A stretch of 64,000 nt of DNA from Albugo candida (Eukaryota; Oomycota; Peronosporomycetes; Albuginales; Albuginaceae), in assembly GCA_905220665.1 (NCBI GenBank), contig CAJNAR010000147.1, positions 62,001-126,000 on the forward strand, given 5' to 3'. Of this stretch, positions 22,849 to 34,802 are shown in pieces. The position numbers and the translations under genes were made by a program. Under the pieces are notes generated by a model, which saw only the letters and a program-made list of their open reading frames with translations, ran no database searches and was not told the origin of the DNA. The first letter of the stretch is position 1, and each line of letters starts with the position of its first letter.

Positions 22849-25800
22849 ATGCTACCAAGGTCTCGACATTGCAATACGCGTCCATTCACTCTATTTCAGG
22901 AGCAGCTTTGCAATAGTCCGTCTAATATGAGCACACATGAAGGTATGACACCTATTTCCTACTTGGCCAGTCGATAATCTATAGCTCCACAAACACCAGA
23001 GAGACCAAATGCATTTAGAGATATAATGACACCGTTGCAACCGCTATCCATCACGCAATACTGGATGCCTGATCATTTATGCAAAGTGGGTGGACGCCTT
23101 CGTACTTGAGTTTCGTCTCACACTTTTACATCGTACATTTAGGTCTGTTACGATTGCGCGACTTCTTTCACGCTATTTCGAAGACGACATCATTGTCGTC
23201 TATGCGGACAAATATTTTGCTACGAATGCAGCGATCACTTTGTCGATCCCGTTCCACACGGTTTTACCCCCGAAAGCGGCCTCATTCGAATTTGTAACTT
23301 TTGTTTTCGGTACATTCACGCGAAAAATACGACAAATGTATCGGATATGAATTCTGTTGATGAAAAAGCAAAAATGTCAATCGCTGAAGATCCTCACGAA
23401 AGCTCAGAAGTCTCTCGGTCTGGAATGGAAGAAGCGACGAGAAAGTCGTGTGTGGTACAGGCAGTTGATTCTGATTCAGCAATGTATCCTCGGCTTCCTT
23501 CCCCGTTTTCCGAATTCGACGATACAACACAAGAAGATGTCACAGGGATTGATATGTCGCAACAGAATGAGATATTTCCCGTTATTCCACACATTGATCG
23601 AGCTGAAGCCGCGAGTGCATCACCTTTCTCGAGTCGCTCGGAGCCACGTAGACGAGATGTGATTCGTCGCAAGAATAGACGAAGATCAAGCACAGAGCTT
23701 TTGCATGCATTAGAACGGAATAGCTCGATTATGGCCGAGGATACTGGCGTATCTTCCCCCAAAATGTCAAAACTGCGGGCTGAAAAATTACAAAGTGAAA
23801 AACTGAAATTGTTCAATGCGCATATGGTACGTTATATCACACAAAACTCTGACGATATGTTGCTCATTACCTCGTGATCCATAGCATTACGCGCACAGAC
23901 GCATTCGTGTGTATTTGGAATCTCTTTTTGATGCTTCGGACCGCGCTCTGTTGGATACTAATCAAGTTCAGAACTCGGAGGCTGTGACTATCCTCTCCGA
24001 AGCAACCTTTTTCACATTGAATCACATTCTCGAAAGTCTCAAACACCGCAATATAAATGGCTTCAATTATGAAAACCTGGTCAAGGTAAAATGCATTCCG
24101 TCAACCACAAGTGAGATCCATTCGAAATTCAGTTGGCGTGCGAATAATCACAGTCTTCAGTGGTACGCTGGAACAGTGTGTAGGAAGCATTTGTGCCACA
24201 AACAAATGGCACGCGAAATGCAAAATCCACGCGTTTTACTTTTGGCTGGAGGGATCAGTTATGATCGGACATTCAGTACTGGACGATTGACGTCTTTAGA
24301 TACTTTGCTGGAGCAAGAGCGTAGTTATATGAGCATATTAGTCGGAAAAATCTCTGCGCTGCAGCCCGATTTGATATTTGTGGGAAGAACTGTATCTCGC
24401 GTTGCACAGGAAATGCTACGCGAACGCGGCATTTCAGTCGTTCTCAATGTGAAGCGCTCGACACTTGAGCGTATTGCACGACACACTGGCGCCAAAGTGT
24501 TATCATCGACCGATCACGTAGACCAAGCAGATCCAAATCACGTAATTGGAACATGCAACAGCTTTGTCGCGAGGACGGTGACACCGAGCGCGAGTGCGAC
24601 ATCGAAAATTTCTCCCGAGAATGGAGGTATCAATGCCCAGCGACCGCGAGTCGAGACATATCTTTACTTAGATGGCTGTCACCCTCACGATGGGTGCACA
24701 ATCACAATCTCGGGGCCGGAACGCAACATGTTGGAAATGTTCAAACGATCTTTGTACCACATCCTGCGCATCGCGTATGAGATTCTGCTTGACGCTAAAA
24801 TATCATCCGATTTGTGTATACATCCTCAGTTTCTGGAGCATGTTGGCGTATCTGGACGAAATGGACAATTGATTACGTGCACGTGCTGCCATCTTCGCGT
24901 GAATGATGACGGAAGCGGTAAGCAGCCAAAGTATGTGCAATGTATGTTTGCGAGAGAGTTAGAGCTACAAATCGAACAAGCTGGTGATATGGCGCTGGGG
25001 AACTTTATCTTGCAGGAAATCAATGGCCTGGACAAGAAATGCCCGGTACATTTGCGTCTCGTATTTCGAACTGTATTGTATTGATACTGAGCGCTGATTG
25101 TAGAACAACAAGTGTGCGTACTCAATGGCTGACCATATAAAAAGCTTCACGGCGGGATCGCGCACTCTTGTCGTCTCGTTCGAACAAGTTCCAGATGCCA
25201 ATGCGTCGAGTCTACCGTCTTCAGAACTCGTTACGATGGAATCGAGTCGACAAGAAAGTGGAGAACCCAACTTGTCCAAGCAAGAGATCGATTCGAATGT
25301 ACCGCTGGTGTCATTTTGGAGATGGTGTCAGCAATGTGACACTTTGGTAACTCCAGTCACGCTCTTGACTAGCGCGTTTTTGTACAAATATTCGCTGGCT
25401 CGTTTTCTGCTGATTTGTTTCATGGACCAAAGCGAGTATAAAGTTTGGATTTCCGATCAGCTGGAGTATACGCAGTGTCCGCACACTTGTGAGCAGCATG
25501 TCATGTTCTTCAGCACAGGACGATGGGTACTGCGTTGGGATGTATGGCGTCGGGAATTACTCGAGCTCGGTGGAGTATGCAATCGGTCTATTGTCGAGCA
25601 GAGACGTTTTGACACTGACAATATGACTTGGAAGATGAAGAGGATATATAACAGCATGACTGAGCAACGTCAGAAGCTTGAGTTGGCTCTTACAGAATTG
25701 GAAATTGAAATGAAAAGCAAAGTGAGACATCTTTGCGACTTTATCGACTCACTCAGCGAGAATGAAGCAATTCGGGCTCAATGTTTGCTTGAAGTGGTCT

Positions 25801-27897
25801 GCATGCAAAAGACCATTCATATGAATCAGTTGTTGTTTCGGTACAGAATTGATAGCATTTTTTGTGAAGAAGAAGTACTTTCGTGGCCGCTTCTTCGACG
25901 TCTGCGGAAGGCATATAATACCGTCAAAGTGGACATGTACAAGAGCGCATGTAGACAATGTTACGCCTTTGTGCAACTTCAAAAAATGATCAAGTATCAT
26001 ATCTCGGCACTTTGTACCTCCAGCTCTTTTTCTTCATCGTCACTTCCAGCAAAATTTGGTGTTTTCCTTCAGCTGATGCAATCACAAGCGCATATCCTTC
26101 GTTCTCCGCTGGTATCTCCACGAACTCGGTCGGAAAAATGCAATGTGACAGCTGCCTCTGTTGACGAGCTGTTGGATGAATCGAGCATCTTACCGCTTGC
26201 GCAATCTGAGCATATGTTGCATATTGTCGATGCAGAGTCGGACGACAAGGAGCGTCCGCTAATGGTCGAAAATACGCAGTCCACTGAGATTTTGTATGAG
26301 GAATTTGAGCTCACAACACTGACGCCATCGACTGTCAAGTTGGAAGTGGCTGCTACTCAAAGCATAAAGGTTCGTGCTACATCGTTTATAATCCTTCTGC
26401 TCAAAGTAATGACCACTTTTAGACCACTGCTGGCTGGCGTCTACGAGGACTGGACATGCATCGTATCATTGGAGACTACGAAATTGACAAAGATCTCCAT
26501 ATTGATTTACCAGGCATGCTACTTGATGGCCATACAAGTTTACTACTTCAAAACCAAACAGCTGAGTATATATTTGTGAATGAGGGCATTCCAATCACAT
26601 TTGTGGCTCTGATGCTGTCGTCCAAATCGTACGAAGAAGCGCTGGATGGATGGAAGTTATCAATACACCACGAGAATACGGTCAATTTCGTAGAAAATGC
26701 GGCTGATGAAGATGCAAGTAGTATCTCATCGAATTGGATTCAGTCGGCTTTTGTATCCAGCAAAGCTGCAAATGTGTTTCGCTACGTGACGGAGGAGACG
26801 CCGGTGCATTCTCATGTAATGGAGCACATACTTCCTCCTCAGCAGGTTTATTCTTCATCTTCATCGGCTTGGGAGTTCTCTTGTACGGCATACTTTCCCC
26901 TTCAGGTGAGCGCTAAAGCAAATCCTTTGAATGGCTTAATGTCAAAGAGTATTGCCCATATAGTTTCAAATATTGCGAGATCTCTTGTGTGGAAGCCATG
27001 AAGATTTTGTGTACTCTTTAGCTCACGTGGATGAATGGGACACAAGCGGTGGAAAGTCTGGGGCTTCTTTCTTCCGTTCAATGGATCATCGATATGTCGT
27101 TAAACATATCACAGCGACAGAGTTTCAGGTACGATCGAAATTATCTCATTGTCGTTTTCTAATGTCAATTTGTACCATAGAGTTTCTTGGAGGTTGCTCC
27201 TTTGTATTTCGGCTATTTTGGCACATTGTATTGCGAGCAGAAAAGCAGTTTTCTCGCTAAAATCTTGGGACTTTATCATACCGCAATTGTGAACAAAGTA
27301 GCGGGGAGTCGACTGATACAGCATATTATTGTCATGGAGAATGTGATTGATGACGACACAATCACTCGGCTGTACGATTTGAAAGGCAGCACGAGAAATC
27401 GTTACAGCGTCAAATGCGATAAAACATTGGATTCCTTCACAGTATTGTTGGAAAGCGGCGAAATGTCTTTGACATCCGATCTGCAAGTACTCTCAGCGCA
27501 TCACTCAGTCTTAATGGACGGCAATCTTTCCGAGTACACTGGCGGCCATCCGCTCGGAATGATACAAAAAGACTATGAGATATGGTGGCAATCCGTGCAA
27601 AGCGATGTTCAATTTCTTTCTTCTGTGAATGTAGTGGATTATTCTATGCTACTGGGCTTCTCCGCATGCGGGAAAAACGCGCAAACATGCCGAATTGTTG
27701 TGGGTATCATCGACTATTTACGTCAATTTGATTTGATGAAAAGAATGGAAAGTGTTGGGAAATCAGTAAGCATGATAACTGGACAATCGTCTCCAACTAT
27801 CATAGAACCAACACAGTACGCAAAGCGATTCTTAGAGGCAATGCAGCGATATGTAATGCCTGTTCCGTTGCATGCATTTAGGAGTCAGGAGGAATAA
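22849..27897 (+). CDS. FAB1: FYVE-type phosphatidylinositol 3-phosphate 5-kinase (PIKfyve/Fab1)
   Basis: Makes PtdIns(3,5)P2 from PtdIns3P on endosomes and vacuoles. Eight exons give about 1565 residues. A FYVE finger lies at about residues 58-115, split by an intron: YWMPDHLCK, then VCYDCATSFTLFRRRHHCRL and CGQIFCYECSDHF, with the WxxD, RRRHHCR and Cys ligands all present. The TCP-1/chaperonin-like domain is around residues 405-540 (VLLLAGGISYDRTFSTG, LNVKRSTLERIARHTGAKVL). The C-terminal PIP kinase domain starts near residue 1112 and shows SGGKSGASFFRSMDHRYVVK, YDLKGSTRNR and NVVDYSMLLGF. Introns have GT..AG ends; one of them (25073-25103) is just 31 nt. The start codon is the first ATG of the open frame; the ATG of MSTHE (22927) is an alternative. 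Confidence 0.93.
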
Positions 27898-27964
27898 ACG
27901 AACTAATAATCGTATCTATTGCATACCGAACCGAACGTAAGGAGTAATTCCTAAAACGACACGC

Positions 27965-29283
27965 ATGGCTGGATTTTTGGATTTGGATGTCAATCGAGCC
28001 AACTATCGCGCTTGTGTGCAGTATCAGTCGACTGAAGCATTATATGGTCTTGCGTGGTCCAACAGGCCCAATGACTTGAGACTAGCTGTCTCCACATTTG
28101 CCCAGGGAGTTTACGAGAACAAGCTCAAGGTGAGATTCTCACAGCGCTCTTTGAAGTAAAGCGCTTGAATTATATGAAGGTCCTGCAACCGAATGAGACG
28201 AAGATGATTCAAGTTTGTGAAGTGGATCATCCGTACCCTCCAACTAAAGTGATGTGGTCACCACATCATTTCCAAAATACTGTGCCTACAGATCACATCG
28301 CTACAAGCGCGGACTACTTGCGTCTTTGGAGTGTTACGGATGAAGGGATCGCTCTGCGTGCCGTCGTATACACTGTAAGATTTTTTGTATTGTACCCTTT
28401 CGATTTGATTGTAATAAATCTGTAGAAATCAGAATACGCGACATGCGCGCCTTTGACTTCGCTTGATTGGAATCAGGCGCAACCGGAGATGATAGGGACA
28501 TCCAGTGTCGATACGACATGTACCATTTGGGATCTTAATGTAGGTAAATTGATACTTCATCAGCTTCATAAAGCGTTTGTTAATGTCATTCGAGATCATA
28601 GAATATCACCGCTCCGAAGCAGCAAATTATAGCGCATGATGATGAAGTGTACGACATGGCTTTTTCGAATAATCCACACATGTTTGGCTCAGTTGGAGCT
28701 GATGCATCGCTTCGATTGTTTGATCTTAGGTGAGTCATTGACCTTGTTTTAAATGTGGATCAAGATTTATTCCAAGTGTATATGTAGAGCACTAGAGACT
28801 AGTTCGATCCTCTACGAGTCTCGTGATCGAAAGTCCTTACTCCGAATCGCATGGAATCAGCTCGATGCCCAGTACGTAGCAGCGATTCTCGATGAAAGCT
28901 CCCATGTTGTTGTGCTCGATCTACGCAATACATCTTGTCCAGTATTTGAGTTGAGTCAGCATAGTAATTTCGTAAATTCCATCGCCTGGTCGACACATTC
29001 TCGTCATCATCTGACAAGCGCGGGGGAAGATTGCCTTGCAATAATATATGATCTCTCGGGCTCATCTTGTTCAAGTGGGGATGTTTCACTCTCCAACAGC
29101 TATGGTAGTAAAAGCGATGTGAAGTATTCTACTCAGATTGAAGACTCCAACGTTTCAGGAGCGATCCCCACATCTGTCCTATTCCGCACGCAAAGTCCGA
29201 TCAATCAGATACGTTGGAGTTCGGGACGGCCAAATTGCGTCAGTATCGCCGAGGATCATCAAGTCTACGCCATAGAATTATAG
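27965..29283 (+). CDS. DCAF7/WDR68-type WD40 protein
   Basis: WD40 scaffold related to human DCAF7 (WDR68), plant TTG1 and petunia AN11; it docks kinases such as DYRK and CUL4-DDB1 substrates. The first exon ends at 28129 and a 32-nt intron leads to the diagnostic family motif [18 protein letters not shown]. Further matches are [64 protein letters not shown] and [20 protein letters not shown]. The protein ends after the WD repeats with an unusual serine-rich insertion ([20 protein letters not shown]) in the last repeat before ending. It starts 67 bases after the Fab1 stop on the same strand. Five exons; the N-terminus is short. Confidence 0.9.
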
Positions 29284-29604
29284 TTCCCCGACAAACTCAT
29301 CATTCCGTGCGATACAATATGAAGCGTGGCGCAGCGACAAATCAAAGGTGAAATTGTCTAAGAAGTGTTATATATAGACCATTTTCGAGTATGGCAGTGG
29401 TCAGTGACGCAGTGTGAGCACTCTACATTAATTTAGTGGTACCGAAAGGGATATTGGATGTTTGTTGGAAGCTGTAGGAGCAATAGCAAAATACTATAAG
29501 GTCATACATCGCTTGCATGTTGAGCAATCGGCTTCCAACAAGTATCATGCTAGAACGGCACTTAAGCGAAGATAAAAGGTACTAAACACTTTCACCCATG
29601 AAAA
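29284..29604. other. Intergenic region
   Basis: 321 bases between the DCAF7-type and Aurora-type genes. No RNA gene, repeat or clear motif seen; it should contain the kinase promoter. Confidence 0.5.
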
Positions 29605-31523
29605 ATGGCTCAAAGTCGTCGAGAGCAACTTGAACAATGGCGGCGTGAACGCGAGCGTATGCAACTAGAACGACGAGAAAATATCGCTACAATAAGCTCC
29701 GCAAAAGCTTCCTTTTCTTTTGTGACACGCCGTGTACCAATCCAGGTGACTCCTTCTCAGAAAAATGACCCCCCTGGTCGGAGTGTACATCGTAAAGGTC
29801 TACGGACAAATCATCATCGGATGTAAAGTGTGTTGGTTATCCAGCCTTTTTTCATTCGGTTCTTGGGTGAATTAGCTAATCAAATGTATGTAGATCATCA
29901 GAGACAAATGAACTATCTGATAGCAATAGGAGCGCTTTATCCGATGCGTCGATAAAGAAGAGGCGAAAGAGTTTCTTGTCGCCGATACAAGACAATCCAG
30001 CACTTGCTGGTGGAGCCAAACGCGTTCTGACACCGTCAGGGGATGACACAGCCTCCACTAATGTGATAGATGGCGAAGAAATAAGCGAGCGAGTTGTGGC
30101 CGATATGCCAGATGATCGTCTTATAAATGGAGAGAATCTGATTGGGCAAGAGGATAAGATACGTGAATTTGAGGAAAGAGATGTCTCGGCTGATAAGAGT
30201 TTGGAAAGTGTCTCAATCACACGTTTACGGGAGTTTCGTGAAAGTAGAGAGAGTTACAACAGTGATAGACTCAGTGAAAGGCGATTTTCATCGTTTGGAT
30301 CGATACACAAGTCCGAGGGACCACTACGTGTTGTCAGCAGCATCGACCAAGTTGATGAAGAAGACGACGAAGATGATGAAGACGATGAAACGGGATTTAT
30401 CGCAGCGATGGAGGAGTTTGAGGAAATGTTACCACCAACGAGTAGGTCCTCGATCCTTGATCATAGTGATATAACCGACACTGAAACCAATTCCTTCCGA
30501 ATTACACCAATGTCCTCGTTCTCATCGATTGAGAAAACCCTTACTGAATATCGAAGACGATCATCTATAGATTCTCATCAAAAGCAGCACACTCCTCAGC
30601 GCGACTGGTGTTTGGATGACTGGACTATAACAAAAAGTATTGGTAAAGGCAAGTTTGGAAATGTTTATTTGGCGAAGCAAAAGTTTAGTAACGCGACAGT
30701 AGCGCTGAAGGTTCTCTTCAAATCGATGCTCATCAAAGACGGTGGAGGCGGTATCTGCAATTTGAAGCGCGAAGTCGAAATCCAGTCACGTTTGCAGCAT
30801 CCCAACATTCTTAAACTGTATGGTTACTTTCAAAACGAGACACATGTTCACTTGATCCTTGAACATGCTCAAGGAGGCGACTTTTACAAACATCTGAGGA
30901 AGCATGGGTATTTTGACGAGGCTCAAGCTGCTTCATACATTTATCAAGTTATAGACGCTTTGGAATATTGTCATCAGTGCAACGTCATTCATCGCGATAT
31001 CAAGCCTGAGAATTTGTTACTCGATCCAAAGAACCGTATCAAGCTGGCTGATTTTGGGTGGTCGGTGATAGCAATGGCACCGTACCAAACCCGGCACACA
31101 TTTTGTGGCACGCCATATTATATGAGTCCGGAGATTGTTGATGGGAAACCTTATGACCATCGTGTAGACTTGTGGAGTATTGGTGTGCTGACATATGAGC
31201 TTTTGATTGGCAAGACCCCTTTTGAGAATAAAAACCACATGGAGATGTATGAGGATATCAAAAGTGCGAAATTCACTTTTACAAATGGACCGAAAGAGCC
31301 AAAGCCCAACAAGGCCATGGAAGGGAATTCACTGATCGACTCGACGGACGATCCATTTTGCTCAGGAGAGGACAACCACAAACATGAGATTGCAATATCA
31401 GCTGAAGCAAAAGACTTTATTCGTTCATTTCTTCAGACAGATCCAATGAGTCGGATGGCATTGACCGATGCGAAGAAGCACCCGTGGATGGTGATTCAGC
31501 ATCTTAACTCTGAACGTCGCTGA
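29605..31523 (+). CDS. Aurora-type protein kinase with long acidic N-terminus
   Basis: Ser/Thr kinase of about 615 residues in two exons (29605-29822, 29894-31523). The first 310 residues are unstructured: an Arg/Glu-rich start (REQLEQWRRERERMQLERR), a basic patch (IKKRRKSFLSP), and an acidic run around 30352-30390. The kinase domain starts DDWTITKSIGKGKFGNVYLA with ATP-lysine ATVALKVLFKS. HRDIKPENLLLD and LADFGWSVI are present; the GWSV extension of DFG is a mark of Aurora kinases. The activation loop differs from canonical Aurora: TRHTFCGTPYYMSPEIVDG rather than RRTTLCGTLDYLPPEM, as in PLK- or NEK-like kinases. An insert of about 35 residues (GPKEPKPNKAMEGNSLIDST, with more acidic residues) precedes the last helices. 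It may be a lineage-specific Aurora paralogue for mitosis or cytokinesis. Confidence 0.85.
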
Positions 31524-31952
31524 TTAGTTGCACTGTTAGTGTGTACCATATTCCAATTTCAACAACGTTAACATCAATACGAATTGGGTTCAATCTTACA
31601 GGCATTCGGTAGCACTATGTTCAGAGTACAAGCATGTATGCGTTACGTGATGTCATCGAGGTTCAAATTCTTCCACAAGAGCCTTCAATTTGATTTCCTG
31701 ACACCAGAAGGATCACATCGAAAGTGATGGTCACATTTGTAAAAGTCATTGGAAGGAACGTTACATGCATTATTCTCTATATAACAAGATATATAACTCG
31801 CTAGAATCTGAGTTAGCAACAGCAAATCTTAAATTAGACTTGATCGTGAAGCGCATTTCGGGCTGTGTCGCAAAAAAGTGGTAGAAGGGAAGTGAAGTAC
31901 ACGGTGTATACGTTCACTTGGCCAATTGCATGCTTGTATAGCACACCCATAA
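31524..31952. other. Intergenic region
   Basis: 429 bases, AT-rich, upstream of the large Tudor-like gene; no feature recognised. Confidence 0.5.
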
Positions 31953-34639
31953 ATGGTCGCCTTGCCTGCAGTTACGATTCATGCAAACGCAAGTGGCAGT
32001 TCTTCAACCGAAGATATCAAGAACCGTGACTCGCATTATTCAAACATCACGTGTGTCGAATCTACACACAAGTCAGACTCGTTGTTATGTCAAGTAGAAC
32101 CGAATGCACCATCTGTAGTTGCTGAAAATGGTCGCGATATAAAAACGGAAAGATCACAGAGGGAAGAGGAGTTTAGAATGCAGTCAATAGATTTTCGAGA
32201 AATGGAAACGGTAGAGATACAGATGAACGGACTTTGCGCAAATAAAATAAACTTACGAGCATCACCCGAACGTAAGAATATGTACGCTCATGATTCGCTT
32301 AATTCCGAAAATGCAAGGTGGAAAGGTATGCCTTACAGTAAACTCGAGGATACAGAGCAGTCCGAGGCAGAAGAAAATAATTGGGAGTGCGGAGAGTCGA
32401 TACAGCGGGAGTTTGTCGCTCCAAAGTTGAATATTGAAAAAGTGTGTGCGACCGAAGAGACTGGAGAAGGTATTACCGATCGGACACAAAAGGAATGCAG
32501 CAAGGGCGCTATTTCAGGTGAGGAACAAGATTGCTTGGAGCTCAAAAGCCATCAAAATGAGAAAAATTGGGGCTTGGAACAGGGAAATGAGTTTATTCGG
32601 ACAGGGTTATGCGCGGAAGAATACAACTCCTCCGACTCCGAGAGCGGTTGCTGGACGTCAGACCCAAAAGCTTTCATCGCTGATATGAACAGCAAAGTGC
32701 GTGACAACAGATCTGCATTGGATACTGTGCAGCCGTTAGCATCAAATCGGGATCGTTCAAGCGTTAAAGCGGACAAGTTAGGCATGACGGTGACGAATAA
32801 ATATATCCGGAAGGCGCCAAGAACGAAAGCTCGAGGTCGAAGATTCACAGCTGTGAGTCGTAAACGAAAACTTTCGCATCGGTCTGAAAGCTTCGATCGT
32901 ATAGAACAACCACCTCGTCCGGATGTCCGCGTCAACGATAGAGAAGATAATCAGGCAGATTTGAAAGATACAGAAGGAGTCAATACCGCTGCTTTGACGG
33001 CTGGTTCACCTATCACGAAAACAGCAACGGGTCTGCATCCCATCACGAAAGGAAAAGAAACATGGTCATGGGACAACTTTACAGAATTATTCGATCCGCT
33101 TACGAAGGAATCTATCGATTATTTGGCTCAAAGTCGATGTAAATGTGCAGACGCTGTGCGCATATACCACAAGCTTTACCCTCAAAGAATTTTAAGGACG
33201 GATGAAGATTCAATTTGTAGGCAAATTCTCGCAACACACGTCTCCAATCGCCAGGATCGGATGAGTAATCATCGTATCAGTGTCAGAGGCAGACACTATC
33301 ATGATATTTGGGACGAAGAGGATTTTTTATCGCGACAGCAAAAACTTCAAGAGCAAGTTGGACCAAAACAAACAATCCCATTCAGTAAGGAACATGTTCT
33401 CTCATCGAATCGGCTATTGGTACATGGATACAATGATGAGTGCTTTCGCACATACATTGCGCAATTAGAATCAGCTGTTGGGAAGGGCAATGTCACAAAC
33501 AGCTCGCATGCGCCTCCGATCAATGTGCAAAGTTGGCACGCAGCTGCGTCCGGAAAAGTCAGACTCCAAACTCAAATTGTATGTATCTTCATTTTGATGC
33601 TACTGCAGCCTGAGTCGACTGAACTTTCTCATGATTACAGTATCCTTATGACGTCGTGCATCCAGCAGCCGTAAATATATGTCACAAATCGTACCATTCA
33701 CGAGATGCTCCTATTCAGACCTCAAAGACAAGCCCCGATCGTCGGAGAAAGAAACCGTTTCCAGATACAACCATAGAGGCGCAGCGAGCTGAAGAGCTCA
33801 AACTAAGCGCACAGGCGTCCGTATGCGACGATACAGAGTCGACGGAGTCTGAATTCCCCGAAGAAGATGAGCTTTTCAGAGGTTTGTATGCATCTCAATG
33901 CAAATTGATGTCGCTTTCGATGGTGAATTGGCGGAAGACAACGCGATTATTGGAACGATGTGCATCTCATCGTAAATGCCAATCAATTTTGGATCAAGCC
34001 GAGCTTTCTAAACGGCAACTGGAAGCTCTTTATTTGCATCTATATCCTCCGAAATCCGAGAAATTAGACAATCACAGTTTGGATGCAATTGCCTCTGCAC
34101 AATCTTTAGAGATACAAAAGATCCGATCACGTCGAAGCGATTTATCAGAGCATTCCGTCGTGGATGTCATCCGTTATGTATTGAAAACAACTCAGTGTAA
34201 AGGAATCGAAGCTATCGCGGTCGAAGGATCGATCCTCTTTGCGATGCGTGTGCAAATTGGAGACGAAGTCGATGTGATCGATCAACACGGCCGATGGAAC
34301 CAAGGAACTGTCCTGGATAGTCGTGAGACTGGCAATATCGCATTACGTCACTTGAAATTCCGGCTTTCTTGTTGGGGCGATTGCTACGCTGAATGGATTA
34401 TGGCTACGGATGCTCGTATTCTGCCGCGAGGAATAGCGACCGTAAATGAGAATTTCCCGATTTGTTCAATTCCCGGGAGTCACACAATCACACTTACTCT
34501 GCAGCACGCCATCGCATTGGAGAAATCTTTTAAAAAAAGAAATGCATTGAGCTCTGCCGCAATGAATCGACTAAAAGAATCGATATTCCCAGAGTTGCCC
34601 ATTTCAAGCAAGCCCAAACGAAAAAAGAAATGCAAGTGA
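31953..34639 (+). CDS. Large nuclear-type protein with Tudor/chromo-barrel-like segment
   Basis: Two exons (31953-33578, 33641-34639) give about 874 residues. The first 300 residues are acidic and low in structure. Next is a basic stretch with KAPRTKARGRRFTAVSRKRK, a nuclear-localisation type signal, then NFTELFDPLTKESIDYLAQ and a Cys-containing helix (SRCKCADAVRIYHKLYPQR). Near residues 745-810 a Tudor-knot/chromo-barrel-like fold is suggested by QIGDEVDVIDQHGRWNQGTV, LDSRETGNIALRHLKFRLSC and WGDCYAEWI. This resembles the small barrel domains of histone-binding proteins (MRG15, MOF, agenet). The C-terminus is basic (SSKPKRKKKCK). No catalytic motif was found. A chromatin-associated role is inferred from domain and charge; I did not recognise the family. 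Confidence 0.65.
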
Positions 34640-34802
34640 CATTGGAATGTATCAATCCGATCATCATGGAAACTCGCCCGATTCAGAAATTGCGGCTAGT
34701 ACATACGCTCCAAAAGTATCATTATTTAGCAATCACATTGGTCATGGAGCCGAAAATCAATTCGATCGAAATGTACTTTCAACGCAAACGGAGCGAAATC
34801 GG

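Noticed and set aside
22786..22885. Upstream extension of the minus-strand gene (MDAYCNVETL...)
   Set aside because: It is antisense to the first FAB1 exon, whose frame leads into the FYVE domain.
23347..23350. MNSVDEKAK as the FAB1 start, giving a FYVE-less kinase
   Set aside because: The same frame extends upstream through a complete FYVE finger, with introns that keep phase.
30352..30390. GA-rich simple repeat as a microsatellite
   Set aside because: It encodes the acidic Glu/Asp run of the Aurora-type kinase and is explained by coding.
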